Positions 1 to 8,605 of a stretch of DNA of 64,000 nt are shown here, one piece after another. The notes under the pieces are model-generated. The model was not told the origin of the DNA and did not search any database. It was given only the letters and a program-made list of their open reading frames with translations. Within the stretch, counting starts at the first letter, position 1; each line of letters opens with the position of its first letter. Position numbers and translations under genes: made by a program. Location: NCBI GenBank assembly GCA_016795385.1, contig JAEUHI010000049.1, positions 62,001-126,000 of the forward strand. Direction: 5' to 3'. Origin of the DNA: Verrucomicrobiales bacterium. Its GTDB lineage: Bacteria; Verrucomicrobiota; Verrucomicrobiia; Verrucomicrobiales; DEV007.

Positions 1-1433
1 GTCTCGAGCTCGAGGAAATCGACACCGTTGAGCCGGAACTGGCGCAGGTCGATGACCCCGCGGTTGCTCCAGCTCGAGAATTTCCAATCCTCACCCTGCC
101 CCACCGCGGCGATGTAGATCGAGGAAGTCTCGCTGAAATTCCACGCGTCGATGAATTTCCGTCCGCGCTCGTCGAAGAAGGGGCGGAAGACGAGCGGATC
201 GAGCTTGATCTCGGTCTGGTATTGCACGGTCTCGTCACCCTTGCCCGGCTCGTATTTCAGATTCAGGAACGCGACGCCGGTCTTGTGATCAAGGCGGAGG
301 TTGCGCAAATAAAAACGCTCGGCGGCGAGGCTAAAGCCGAAATTCAAACCCGAAAAGACCGTGCCGCGCGTCACGAATCGCTCGGAGCGCAGTTCGCCCA
401 TCACCTCGCCGGGAAAACCACCGCCACCTGCCTGCATCGCATCGAGATCGAGATGTCCCAAGGCCTCGATCGTCGGAGGATTGAAAAAGACGATCTCGCC
501 GAGCTTCTTCTCGGCCCAGAAAAGCCCCGCGAGCCCCGCGACATCGGCGGTCGAGTTCACATCGAAATCGAGGCGGTTCCCGTCCTGCGCCCATTGTCCG
601 GTGAGGTCGAGCACACCCTTTTCGTCGCTCACCTTCAGTTCCTCGATCTCGGCCCGGTTCTCACGACCATCGAAGCTCACCGACGCAGCGAGGGATTCGA
701 CCCGGTAGGTCTGGCCTTGTTTGCTGAAGCTGGGCGTCTCGAGCCGGGCCCTCGCCGTCATCGTCTCGAGTTCGTCGAGGTCGCCGCGGAATTCGATCTC
801 CAGCGAGGGACGCCCTCCGGTGAATTCATAGGTCTCGAGTTCGCGGAGAAATTTCAGGAGCTGGCGGCGGCGATGCGCGAGTTCCTCCTCGCCGGACTTC
901 TTGTCGCGCTGCTTGTCCTCCTCTTCCTCATCGAGCGGTGGTCGCACGAGAGAGCCTTTCACGGAAATGTCGAATCCCGCCATCTCGGCCTCGGCTTTCA
1001 CGATCTCGATGACGCTCTCGGTGATGACGATGCGCCCGGATAGGCCGTTCACCCGCAGCCGCTTGCCGTTTTCCCGGGTCGGGTCGAGCGGCAGGGAGAG
1101 ACTCGCCTCCTGCACGTCGAGGGTGTTGATCGAGACCTGCTTGTCGAGGATGCGGCTGAGATCGACATCGAGGAAGACGTCATCAATGAAGGCGATCTCC
1201 TGATCACGGCCGGCATCCTGGAAAAACCGCACGTCCTCGGCGACGAGTCCGCGAAAGGCACCGAGCGTCAGCTTCCCGATGTCGACATGGTAGCCCCGTT
1301 TCTCGAATTCCCGTTCAATTGCGTTTTTCCAGCTCTCACTGAAGCCCTCCTTCCGCGCGTAGACCGCGGCCCAGACCGCGCTGCAGGCGGCGAGGAAGCA
1401 GGTGAGCACAAACAGTTGTCGGATCAGACGCAT
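1..1433 (-). CDS. AsmA-like envelope protein, N-terminal part (cut by window edge)
   Basis: An open frame runs on the minus strand from an ATG at 1433 to the window edge without a stop, so only the first 477 residues are visible. The protein starts with a short positively charged end and one hydrophobic segment (MRLIRQLFVLTCFLAACSAV), which looks like an inner-membrane anchor or signal. It then has the beta-strand-rich layout of AsmA/YdbH-like proteins: repeated strands describing 'layers', such as LTLGAFRGLVAEDVRFF and INTLDVQEASLSLPL, and a short Glu/Asp/Lys-rich loop. Such proteins are anchored in the inner membrane, span the periplasm and are implicated in lipid transport between membranes. 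The family call rests on overall architecture rather than on a diagnostic motif. It begins 124 bp from the divergent rsmD start. A second protein of similar build lies at 33.7-37.2 kb, so this genome has at least two. Confidence 0.6.
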   Translation of the reverse strand, partial: MRLIRQLFVLTCFLAACSAVWAAVYARKEGFSESWKNAIEREFEKRGYHVDIGKLTLGAFRGLVAEDVRFFQDAGRDQEIAFIDDVFLDVDLSRILDKQVSINTLDVQEASLSLPLDPTRENGKRLRVNGLSGRIVITESVIEIVKAEAEMAGFDISVKGSLVRPPLDEEEEDKQRDKKSGEEELAHRRRQLLKFLRELETYEFTGGRPSLEIEFRGDLDELETMTARARLETPSFSKQGQTYRVESLAASVSFDGRENRAEIEELKVSDEKGVLDLTGQWAQDGNRLDFDVNSTADVAGLAGLFWAEKKLGEIVFFNPPTIEALGHLDLDAMQAGGGGFPGEVMGELRSERFVTRGTVFSGLNFGFSLAAERFYLRNLRLDHKTGVAFLNLKYEPGKGDETVQYQTEIKLDPLVFRPFFDERGRKFIDAWNFSETSSIYIAAVGQGEDWKFSSWSNRGVIDLRQFRLNGVDFLELE

Positions 1434-1557
1434 CGGGTGAAAAAGACGGACCCGGGTGAGGCCCGGGCCGGGCGGGCAGTTTCCTCGAAAAAGGAGTCCC
1501 CCGCAATAACGATTGGAGAGCGGCGAACCTTGGCCTAAAATCCCCCTCTTTCCTCCC

Positions 1558-2124
1558 ATGCGCATCATCGCCGGCAGCGCGGGCAGCATCCCGCTCCAAG
1601 TCCCCCGCACTCTCACCCGCCCCACCACCGACCGGGTGCGCGAGTCGCTCTTTGCCGTGCTCGGCGATCTCACGGCGGGTGCCCGCGTCCTCGATCTCTT
1701 CGCCGGATCGGGCTCGCTGGGCCTCGAAGCGCTGAGCCGGGGCGCCGTCTCGGCGGATTTCGTGGAATCCCACGGCCCCGCCTGCGAAGCGATCCAGAAG
1801 AATCTCGAAAAGTCCCGGCTCGCTGGCGGCCGGGTGCATCGTCGCGAAGTCCTCGCCTTCCTCGGCGGCGTCTCATCGGCGCGCTACGATCTGATTTTCG
1901 CGGATCCGCCCTACGCCCGGTCCGATGCGGAGCGGGAGTTGCTGGAAAAACTCCTCACCTCCCCTGCCCTCGCCGGCTCCCTCGCCCCCGGTGGCCTCCT
2001 CGTGCTCGAGAGCCTTTCCTCCGCGCCGCTGCCGGAGAACGATCTTTGGAAGGTGAAGGAGGAACGCACCTACGGGGTCACCCGTGTCAGCTTTCTCGCC
2101 CCCGTGAACCGCGAAGCTCCGTGA
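1558..2124 (+). CDS. rsmD: 16S rRNA (guanine(966)-N(2))-methyltransferase RsmD
   Basis: A SAM-dependent methyltransferase of 188 residues, the usual length for RsmD, which methylates the exocyclic N2 of G966 in 16S rRNA within the 30S subunit. The N-terminus has the family signature MRIIAGSAGS (1-10) and the RPTTDRVRESLF block (21-32). SAM motif I is VLDLFAGSGSLGLEALSRG (44-62), and the catalytic DPPY motif is at 116-119. The ATG at 1558 was chosen because it gives exactly the RIIAG start; a longer reading frame upstream adds residues that do not belong to the family. The stop is 5 bp upstream of the waaA ATG (an in-frame GTG at 2121 would even overlap it), so the two genes are probably co-transcribed. 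Confidence 0.93.
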   Translation: MRIIAGSAGSIPLQVPRTLTRPTTDRVRESLFAVLGDLTAGARVLDLFAGSGSLGLEALSRGAVSADFVESHGPACEAIQKNLEKSRLAGGRVHRREVLAFLGGVSSARYDLIFADPPYARSDAERELLEKLLTSPALAGSLAPGGLLVLESLSSAPLPENDLWKVKEERTYGVTRVSFLAPVNREAP

Positions 2125-2129
2125 TCCTC

Positions 2130-3476
2130 ATGCCGCGCCCGCTCGTTTATCTCCTTTACAACCTGCTGCTGCCCGTCGTCCTCATCGTCGGACTGCCATC
2201 CTTCCTGATCAAAGGTCTGCGCCGCGGGGGCCTCGCCCGCAATTTCCGCCAGCGACTCGGCTTTTTCTCGGCGGAGACACTCGCCCGCTTCCGCGGAAAG
2301 AATCCGATCTGGATTCACGCCGTGAGCGTGGGTGAAATCTTCCTCGCCCTGAAGCTCATCGAAGCCCTTCGATCCGCGGCTCCTCATCAATCCATCGTCC
2401 TCAGCACCACCACCACCACGGGCTACCGCGTCGCCGCGGAGAAGGAATGCGAGGCCCTGACCGTCATCCACAATCCCGTCGACCTCCCCTGGATCGCCTG
2501 GTGGGTGCTGCGCCGGATCGATCCTTCCGCTCTCGTCCTTGTCGAAGCCGAGGTCTGGCCAAACCTCGTGGGTCTCGCGAAACACCGGGGGGTCCCCGTG
2601 TTGCTCGCGAACGCCCGCCTTTCTCCGCGCTCCGAAAGACGGTATGCAAAGGTCCGCTCCATCATCGAGCCGGTCTTTTCCCTCCTCGACGGCGTCACCG
2701 TGCCCTTCGCCGAGGACGTTGTGCGTTGGTCGGCCCTGGGGATTCCCGCGGATCGCATCGAGGTGACCGGCAGTGTGAAATTCGACAACGCCGGACACGC
2801 CGCCTCGGCGGGGGCCTTGCAGCAGGAGCTCGGAGAGTGGCTCACTACCACCGGCATGCCCTCGGAGCGACGCATCCTCCTCGCCGGCAGCACGCACGAC
2901 GGTGAGGAAACTCTCATCGCCGGAGTCTGGCGCGCCTTGCGGGAGGAATTCCCCGACCTGCGCCTCGTCGTCGTGCCCCGCCATGCCGAGCGCGGCGGTG
3001 AAATCGTCCACCAACTCCGCGAAGACGGCTTTGATCCCATCCTCCGCGCCGGACCAGACAGGGTCGGATCGACCATCCAAGAGGGTGTGATCGTCGATGC
3101 CTCGAGGCGCGTCTGGATCTCGAACACCACGGGAGAACTGCGGGCTTGGTTCACCCAGGCGGAAGTCGTCGTCATCGGGAAGAGCTTCCGGGGCATCGGC
3201 GGACAAAATCCCGTGGAGCCCATCCTCGCGGGACGACCGGTGATCGTGGGGCCGCACATGGAGAATTTCGCCGAAGTCGTCGATGAGTTGCACCGCAGCA
3301 AGGGCCTCCGGCAACTCGACGACGAGGAAGCGTTGCCTGGAGCGCTGCGCGAGATCCTCCTCGACCCCGCGGGCGGACGGGCCATGGCGGAGCGGGGCGC
3401 GGCAACCATGGCCAGACACGCCGGATCGGCCGCACGCAACGCCGCGTGGATCCTCCACCGGCTTGGCGAAGGGTGA
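2130..3476 (+). CDS. waaA: 3-deoxy-D-manno-octulosonic acid (Kdo) transferase
   Basis: A 448-residue GT30-family glycosyltransferase that adds Kdo from CMP-Kdo to lipid A precursor at the inner face of the inner membrane. It shows the single N-terminal membrane anchor (about 5-28), the acceptor-domain motif HAVSVGE with the catalytic Glu at 69, and the C-terminal nucleotide-binding block GGQNPVEP at about 357. An alternative GTG start at 2121 would add only three residues and overlap the rsmD stop; the ATG is preferred. Its presence argues for an outer membrane with Kdo-containing lipid A. Whether it adds one or more Kdo units cannot be told from sequence. Confidence 0.93.
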   Translation: MPRPLVYLLYNLLLPVVLIVGLPSFLIKGLRRGGLARNFRQRLGFFSAETLARFRGKNPIWIHAVSVGEIFLALKLIEALRSAAPHQSIVLSTTTTTGYRVAAEKECEALTVIHNPVDLPWIAWWVLRRIDPSALVLVEAEVWPNLVGLAKHRGVPVLLANARLSPRSERRYAKVRSIIEPVFSLLDGVTVPFAEDVVRWSALGIPADRIEVTGSVKFDNAGHAASAGALQQELGEWLTTTGMPSERRILLAGSTHDGEETLIAGVWRALREEFPDLRLVVVPRHAERGGEIVHQLREDGFDPILRAGPDRVGSTIQEGVIVDASRRVWISNTTGELRAWFTQAEVVVIGKSFRGIGGQNPVEPILAGRPVIVGPHMENFAEVVDELHRSKGLRQLDDEEALPGALREILLDPAGGRAMAERGAATMARHAGSAARNAAWILHRLGEG

Positions 3477-3579
3477 TCCATTTGCAGGATTGATCGTGCA
3501 ACTTGCCGGTGCGGGCGATCATCAACAACGGCAGACCGGGCCTTCCCGGCTGGCACGCGATCCGCGGGAAAGGGGGTTG

Positions 3580-4146
3580 ATGAAAAAACATTCCCTCACT
3601 CACAAGACCATCGCCATCCTCGTCACCGACGGATTTGAACAGATCGAGCTGACCCGCCCGAAAGAGGCCGTTGAAAAGGCGGGCGCAACGACCCATCTCA
3701 TTTCCCTCAAGGACGGGAGCGTGCAGGGCTTTCACCATTCCGAAAAGGGCGACGCCTTTCCCGTCGATCGCACCATCGATGAGGTCGCGGCATCGGACTA
3801 CGACGGACTCATCCTGCCCGGAGGCGTGCAAAACCCGGATACGCTGCGGATGCATCCCGAGGCGGTCGCCTTCGTGCGCGACTTCTTCGCCCAGCACAAA
3901 CCCGTGGCCGCGATCTGCCACGGACCATGGACGCTCGTCGAGGCGGACGTCGTGCGCGGCCGCGTCCTCACCTCGTGGCCGAGCCTGAAGACGGACATCT
4001 GCAATGCCGGCGGCCACTGGGTCGACAAGGAGGTGCACGTCGACGAAGGTCTCGTGACGAGCCGCAAACCCGACGATCTCGACGCCTTCTGCGAAATGGC
4101 GGTGGAGGAATTCGCGGAAGGGGCCCACGCCGGACAGACGGCCTGA
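3580..4146 (+). CDS. DJ-1/PfpI family protein (YhbO/PfpI-type amidase or deglycase-like)
   Basis: A 188-residue cytoplasmic protein of the class I glutamine amidotransferase-like fold, PfpI/YhbO branch. It has the N-terminal strand and acidic residue of the family (AILVTDGFEQIEL), the LPGG loop (LILPGGVQNPDTLR) and the nucleophile elbow AAICHGPW with the catalytic Cys at about 113 followed by His. Members are reported as proteases, deglycases or stress proteins; which applies here cannot be decided. The ATG at 3580 has a strong purine-rich ribosome site (AAAGGGGG) just upstream, which fixes the start; the longer open frame upstream is not coding in style. It lies 103 bp after waaA and converges on the small acidic gene downstream. 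Confidence 0.85.
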   Translation: MKKHSLTHKTIAILVTDGFEQIELTRPKEAVEKAGATTHLISLKDGSVQGFHHSEKGDAFPVDRTIDEVAASDYDGLILPGGVQNPDTLRMHPEAVAFVRDFFAQHKPVAAICHGPWTLVEADVVRGRVLTSWPSLKTDICNAGGHWVDKEVHVDEGLVTSRKPDDLDAFCEMAVEEFAEGAHAGQTA

Positions 4147-4183
4147 CAAAACCGCCAAAAGCTCCGATCGCGGATCTCCCCCC

Positions 4184-4486
4184 TCACTCCTCCGGCGGGA
4201 GTTCGAGGTGGAGAGCGCCGATCTCGGGAGCGATCCCGGGATCAAGATCTTCATCGGTCTCCGCGCGGGCAATGTCGTCGAGCATCTCCCCGGTCTCCTC
4301 CTCATCGACGGCGGCGGCATAAGCCTCGTCGACGTAGCGGCCGGTGACGGCATCCCGGGTTTCGGTCTCGGCGGTACGACGTCCGATGTCGACGAGATCG
4401 GCGGCGTTGTCTTCATCCCCCGGCGCTTGGCCGGAGGTGGTGGGATTTTCGGCGGGGACGGACTGGTGGGGATCGAGGGGGTTCAT
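4184..4486 (-). CDS. Small acidic hypothetical protein
   Basis: A 100-residue, strongly acidic soluble protein with no signal or membrane segment, rich in Glu, Asp, Ala and Thr. The start at 4486 (MNPLDPHQSVP) follows an AAAGGA ribosome site; ten further in-frame residues upstream are possible. The middle contains RDAVTGRYVDEAYAAA, which resembles the short 'TGxYVxxxYA' motif seen in small stress-associated proteins of other bacteria (a weak resemblance). The C-terminal half is nearly all acidic patches (DEEETGEMLDDIARAETDED). Function unknown. It sits between pfpI (convergent, 37 bp away) and the yetF-like gene (co-directional, 124 bp upstream). Confidence 0.6.
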   Translation of the reverse strand: MNPLDPHQSVPAENPTTSGQAPGDEDNAADLVDIGRRTAETETRDAVTGRYVDEAYAAAVDEEETGEMLDDIARAETDEDLDPGIAPEIGALHLELPPEE

Positions 4487-4610
4487 CGTGATCCTTTTGA
4501 ATCCCGCAGGATCCATTCCGAACCCTCAGCCCCGGCCTCACCGGCTTTCCGCGTGTCGGGGAGTTCTCGGAAACATGCAAAACGAGCGCTCCGGCGGGCG
4601 GAATGCCCGG

Positions 4611-5147
4611 TCAGTCTCCTCTCCCGCGCGGAGAGTGATGACGCGCCTCCGGCTCCTTCATGACGAGGCTGATCTCGCCGTTTCTTTCGAGACGGGCCTC
4701 CTCGATGTCGTCGATCGAGCGGGTCCCGTAGCCGTTCAACCGCAGGGCTTCGCGCAGGTCGCGGGTGCCCACGCGATTCTTGAGCAGCGCCCCGGGGAGT
4801 GGTTCTCCTTTCTCGATGAGCGGACTCGAGCTTCCCTTCACCCATTTGCCGAAAAGATCCGACCCCGCGGCGAAAAGGGCGAAGAGGGAGTGCAGCCCCA
4901 CGAGGACGGCACCGGCGGCCAAGGTGGGGAACAAAGAGGATTGCCCCGTGATCGCCCGGCTCAACACGGACCCTAACATGATCCCTAAAATGAGATCGAG
5001 CGGCGTGTTCCTCGAAAGGAAGCGGGTGCTCCCGAGGCGTACGATGATCACGGCAAAGCAGAAGACGACGAAGGCCCGCAGCACCATCTGGCCCAGATCC
5101 GGACCATCCCCGGAGAGAGGTCCCAGCCAGGTCTCAAGCGTCTCCAT
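4611..5147 (-). CDS. YetF/DUF421 family membrane protein
   Basis: A 178-residue protein with about three N-terminal transmembrane helices (roughly 22-42, 52-68 and 73-94) followed by a small soluble domain, matching the DUF421 (YetF/YcaP) layout. Typical features are the TPLDLILGIMLGSVLSRAI block in helix two and the soluble half with LLKNRVGTRDLREALRLNG. The family is implicated in envelope or stress functions in Bacillus and E. coli, without a defined biochemical role. Its start overlaps the end of the upstream MBL-rhodanese gene by 14 bp, so the two are likely translated from one mRNA. Confidence 0.85.
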   Translation of the reverse strand: METLETWLGPLSGDGPDLGQMVLRAFVVFCFAVIIVRLGSTRFLSRNTPLDLILGIMLGSVLSRAITGQSSLFPTLAAGAVLVGLHSLFALFAAGSDLFGKWVKGSSSPLIEKGEPLPGALLKNRVGTRDLREALRLNGYGTRSIDDIEEARLERNGEISLVMKEPEARHHSPRGRGD

Positions 5148-6582
5148 GGACCGCCTGCCGTTTCCTGGGTTTCGCCGGTCTCGAGCCTGCCGTCTCGATC
5201 GGGTAGTCGGCCTTTTTCCAGGCCTGCCAACTGCCCGGCACGTTGAAGACTTCGCGGAATCCTTCCTGTTTCAAAAGGCTCGCACCAATCGACGCACGAT
5301 AGCCGCTGCCGCAATAGAGAGCCACGGGGCGCGATTTCTTCAAACCCGGGACGCCGCCGCGCAGCTCGGGCAGGAAGCAGTGGATCGCACCCGGCACGTG
5401 GCCGGATTCCCACTCCTCCGCCGACCGCACGTCGACGATCTGGAGGCGACCACCCGCCTGGCTCATCTCATGCACGGTCATTTGGCCCACTCGTGCCAGG
5501 GGCAGGCCGGCGTTGTCCCATGCCGTCATGCCTCCTGCGAGATAACCGATCACGTTCGTGTAACCGGTGCGGCTGAGCAAGGTGAGGACTTCTTCGAGTT
5601 TCGCCTCGGATTCGAGGACGAGGAGGATGGGCTCATGGCGCTCGATGAGCCAGCCGGCCCAGATCGATAGCAGGGGCGAACCTTCGATGTTGAGAGCGCC
5701 ATCGATATGACCGCCTCCGAATCCGAGCATGTGACGGGTATCGATCACCACGGCACGCTGTTGCTCCATCGTGTCGCGGAAGGCCGCCGGCGGCAAAGAC
5801 GGCACGCGGGGCAGCGATCCAAGGACGCGAGGTCCGCGGGCGTTCACTTTTTTCATGCCCGGGTAATAGTTCGGCACCGGGGGGGCATTCTCTTTGATGA
5901 AGGCGCGGAACGACCGGTAGTCCGCGATCTGGAGAAAGGGATTGCGTCGCCGCTCATAGCCGACCGAACTCTCCATGCGATCACCGATCCGGGCTCCGCA
6001 GGGGGAACCCTGCCCGTGACCGGGAAAGACGAGAACACCGTCCGGCAACCCGAGGTAGAATCCGCGGAGCGTGTCGAAGAGCTGACGCGTGAGAGCTTCG
6101 GTCTTCTCTTCATCTCCCACGAGGTCGGGACGCCCGACCGATCCGACCAAAAGGGAATCGCCCGAGAGCACTCCCCAGGGCATTTCCTCATCGTCTTTCT
6201 CCGCGAGGAGAAAACCGAGATGCTCCGAGGTGTGGCCGGGAGTATGCCGCGCGGTGATCACCGTGTCGCCGAAGACAAAGCGGTCACCGTCCTTCACCCC
6301 CACATGGTCGAAACCGTAGCGGGCGTCGCCCTCATGACTGAGATGGATCTTCGCGCCCCTCACGGCCTCCTGTAGTTCGAGAGATCCACTGACCAGATCG
6401 GCATGGATGTGTGTCTCGAAGAGATGGGTGATCTCCACCCCCTTTCGCCGGGCGACATCGAGATACTTCCCGATATCCACGGTGGGATCGATGACGGCGG
6501 CGACGCCGGCGCGATCATCTCCGACGAGATAGGAGATGGCGGCGATGCCTTCGGAAAAAAATCGTTCAAATACGAGGGCCAT
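5134..6582 (-). CDS. MBL-fold hydrolase with two rhodanese domains (persulfide dioxygenase-like)
   Basis: A 482-residue soluble protein: metallo-beta-lactamase domain (1 to about 250) followed by two rhodanese modules. The MBL domain has ETHIHADLVSG, giving His58, His60 and Asp62 as metal ligands, then PGHTSEH (His117), SGDSLLVG and FPGHGQGSPCG. The usual second His after Asp is Leu63; a non-His residue here is known from the MBL-rhodanese subfamily, so activity is still plausible. The first rhodanese module (about 270-360) lacks a Cys and keeps only the fold (VVIDTRHMLGFGGGHIDGA). The second (about 375-470) has the active loop ALYCGSGYRA. The likely role is persulfide or glutathione-persulfide oxidation coupled to sulfur transfer in the cytoplasm. 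Confidence 0.87.
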   Translation of the reverse strand: MALVFERFFSEGIAAISYLVGDDRAGVAAVIDPTVDIGKYLDVARRKGVEITHLFETHIHADLVSGSLELQEAVRGAKIHLSHEGDARYGFDHVGVKDGDRFVFGDTVITARHTPGHTSEHLGFLLAEKDDEEMPWGVLSGDSLLVGSVGRPDLVGDEEKTEALTRQLFDTLRGFYLGLPDGVLVFPGHGQGSPCGARIGDRMESSVGYERRRNPFLQIADYRSFRAFIKENAPPVPNYYPGMKKVNARGPRVLGSLPRVPSLPPAAFRDTMEQQRAVVIDTRHMLGFGGGHIDGALNIEGSPLLSIWAGWLIERHEPILLVLESEAKLEEVLTLLSRTGYTNVIGYLAGGMTAWDNAGLPLARVGQMTVHEMSQAGGRLQIVDVRSAEEWESGHVPGAIHCFLPELRGGVPGLKKSRPVALYCGSGYRASIGASLLKQEGFREVFNVPGSWQAWKKADYPIETAGSRPAKPRKRQAVHGDA

Positions 6583-6804
6583 GGAGGGTGCGGCGGTGGG
6601 GGTTCACCCCATCTCTTTCGCAGGCAGCATGCCAGCAGACCCAAAGCCCCGCCCCGCAAAGAACTGGTGCGGAATGCCACCAATTCCAGACGCTCTTATT
6701 CCTTGCAGGATGCAAGATCGAACGGGTGTTTTGCACGGATTGGTTGCAAACGTTTTCCCACCGCGGGATTGCGCATTCCTCGGGCACTTGGGACAATCGA
6801 GAGA

Positions 6805-7749
6805 ATGAAAAATGACCTCAGCTCGGTGGGCCGGGAGCAGTCGGAAGAGGGCGGCTTTCAACGACAGGAAGACGCCTTCCGGGAGACCGATCTCACCCCG
6901 GCGAGGGATCGCTATCACCTCTACGTATCACTCGCCTGCCCCTGGGCGAGCCGCACCGTCATCGTCCGCGGGCTCCTGGGTCTCGAGGAGGTGATCGGCC
7001 TCACCGTGCTCGATCCGATCCGCGACGAGCGCGGCTGGGCCTTTCGAGACGTGCCGGGATGCACGAAGGATCCCGTGAACGGCTTCGATTTTCTGAGTGA
7101 GGCCTACAACCGGAGCGATCCCGCTTACCGCGGCCGCGTCACCGTCCCGGTGCTGTGGGACCAGGAGAGCGGACGCATCGTCAACAATTCGGAAGACGAC
7201 ATCTGCCGCCTCTTCAACGACACCTTCGCCCCGCTCGGCAACGGCCGCGATCTGTTTCCTCCCGATCTGGAAGAGGCTCACGCCGCCTTGTCCGAATGGA
7301 TCTACGCGAAGGTGAACAACGGCGTCTATCGCTGCGGTTTCGCCACGCGCCAAGACGACTACGAGCGGAACTTCCATGCGCTCTTCGCCGCTCTCGATGA
7401 TCTCGAAAATCGTCTCGACGGCGTCCGCTACCTCTTCGGCGAACGGATCGTCGAAGCCGACTGGCGTCTTTTTTGCACCCTGGTGAGATTCGACGCCGTC
7501 TATCACGGCCATTTCAAATGCAACCTGCGCCGCATCGTCGATTACCGGAATCTCCACGGCTACCTCCTCGATCTCTACCAGCAGCCGGGCATCGCGGAGA
7601 CGGTAAGGATGGATCACATCCAGCGTCACTACTATCTGACCCATCACGAAATCAATCCCAACGGCATCGTCCCGGCGGGGCCGGCGCTGGATTTCGAGGC
7701 CGCGCACGACCGCGCCTCCCGCTTTCCACCTCCGGACGCCCGCCCCTGA
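6805..7749 (+). CDS. Glutathionyl-hydroquinone reductase (omega-like/Xi-class GST, YqjG/PcpF family)
   Basis: A 314-residue cytoplasmic protein matching the S-glutathionyl-(chloro)hydroquinone reductase family. The active-site motif ACPWASRT puts the catalytic Cys at 45. Other hallmarks are the thioredoxin-fold end VPVLWD followed by IVNNSEDDICRLFN, and the C-terminal helical block with GVYRCGFATRQDDYE, FGERIVEADWRLF and TLVRFDAVYHGHFKCN. These enzymes reduce glutathionyl-hydroquinones using GSH, giving GSSG. The ATG at 6805 gives a family-typical N-terminus. The next gene, 7 bp downstream, encodes a glutaredoxin-like membrane protein, suggesting a thiol-redox pair. Confidence 0.88.
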   Translation: MKNDLSSVGREQSEEGGFQRQEDAFRETDLTPARDRYHLYVSLACPWASRTVIVRGLLGLEEVIGLTVLDPIRDERGWAFRDVPGCTKDPVNGFDFLSEAYNRSDPAYRGRVTVPVLWDQESGRIVNNSEDDICRLFNDTFAPLGNGRDLFPPDLEEAHAALSEWIYAKVNNGVYRCGFATRQDDYERNFHALFAALDDLENRLDGVRYLFGERIVEADWRLFCTLVRFDAVYHGHFKCNLRRIVDYRNLHGYLLDLYQQPGIAETVRMDHIQRHYYLTHHEINPNGIVPAGPALDFEAAHDRASRFPPPDARP

Positions 7750-7756
7750 CAAAACC

Positions 7757-8509
7757 ATGAAAAAAAATGCCTCCCTTCACCGCATGGTCACGCCTTCCCA
7801 CCACTGCCCGTGGGGGATCAAGGCAAAAGACCTGCTCCGTCGTGCGAATTACGAGGTCGAGGACCATCTCATCCCGTCGGCGGAAGCAAACCGAGCCTTC
7901 AAGAAGGAACACGGCGTCGATGAAACGCCGCAGATCTGGATCGAAGGAAAACGCATCGGCGGATACGACCAACTCCGCGAATTCCTCGGCAAGAAACCGG
8001 ATCCGAAGGAAGGCGATACCTATCAGCCGGTCATCGCAGTCTTTGCCGTGACCTTCGCGATGGCTCTCGTGACGGGACGCCTTCTCAGCGGCGGATTCGA
8101 ACCCGTCCGCATCGTGGAGTTGTTCATCGCCTACAGCATGTGTGTGCTGGGCATTTTGAAGCTGCGGGATCTCCTCTCGTTCGCGACCGGCTTCGTCCAA
8201 TACGATCTCATCGCGCGGCGATACGTCCCCTATTCCTATGTCTATGCTTTCGTCGAGGCGGGTGCCGGGGTGTTGATGCTCGGCGGGCTCCTCACCTGGG
8301 TTGCGGCTCCGGCAGCGCTTTTGGTGAGCACGGTGGGAGCCGTCTCGGTGATCAAGGCCGTCTATGTCGAAAAGCGGCAATTGAATTGCGCCTGCGTCGG
8401 CGGAGGCAGCAAGGTGCCGCTCGGCTTCATTTCCCTGACGGAAAATCTCATGATGATGGGGATGGCGCTCTGGATGATCTACCGGGCCCTCGCTCCGGGC
8501 GGTCATTGA
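7757..8509 (+). CDS. Glutaredoxin-MauE-like membrane fusion protein
   Basis: A 250-residue two-part protein. Residues 1-80 are glutaredoxin-like, with a monothiol-type CPWG site (Cys17) and the glutathione-binding elements ETPQIWIEGKRIGGYDQLREF. Residues about 92-245 contain four hydrophobic segments and resemble MauE/DoxX-type membrane proteins, which supply or receive electrons or reducing equivalents for disulfide handling; Cys residues in NCACVGG near the third loop fit that. The protein probably sits in the inner membrane with the glutaredoxin domain in the cytoplasm. The exact substrate is unknown. It follows the glutathionyl-hydroquinone reductase gene by 7 bp. Confidence 0.8.
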   Translation: MKKNASLHRMVTPSHHCPWGIKAKDLLRRANYEVEDHLIPSAEANRAFKKEHGVDETPQIWIEGKRIGGYDQLREFLGKKPDPKEGDTYQPVIAVFAVTFAMALVTGRLLSGGFEPVRIVELFIAYSMCVLGILKLRDLLSFATGFVQYDLIARRYVPYSYVYAFVEAGAGVLMLGGLLTWVAAPAALLVSTVGAVSVIKAVYVEKRQLNCACVGGGSKVPLGFISLTENLMMMGMALWMIYRALAPGGH

Positions 8510-8605
8510 AGCCCCGCTCCCTTTTCCAAGCGCCGGCGATGCCCCAATCCACCGCTGGACAGACGCCCCGCCATCAGGCATGATCCCGGCGAAACCATCG
8601 CCCCC

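Noticed and set aside
4147..4183. Possible terminator between pfpI and the acidic gene
   Set aside because: Only a very short self-complementary stretch (CCGATCGCGG) and no T-run.
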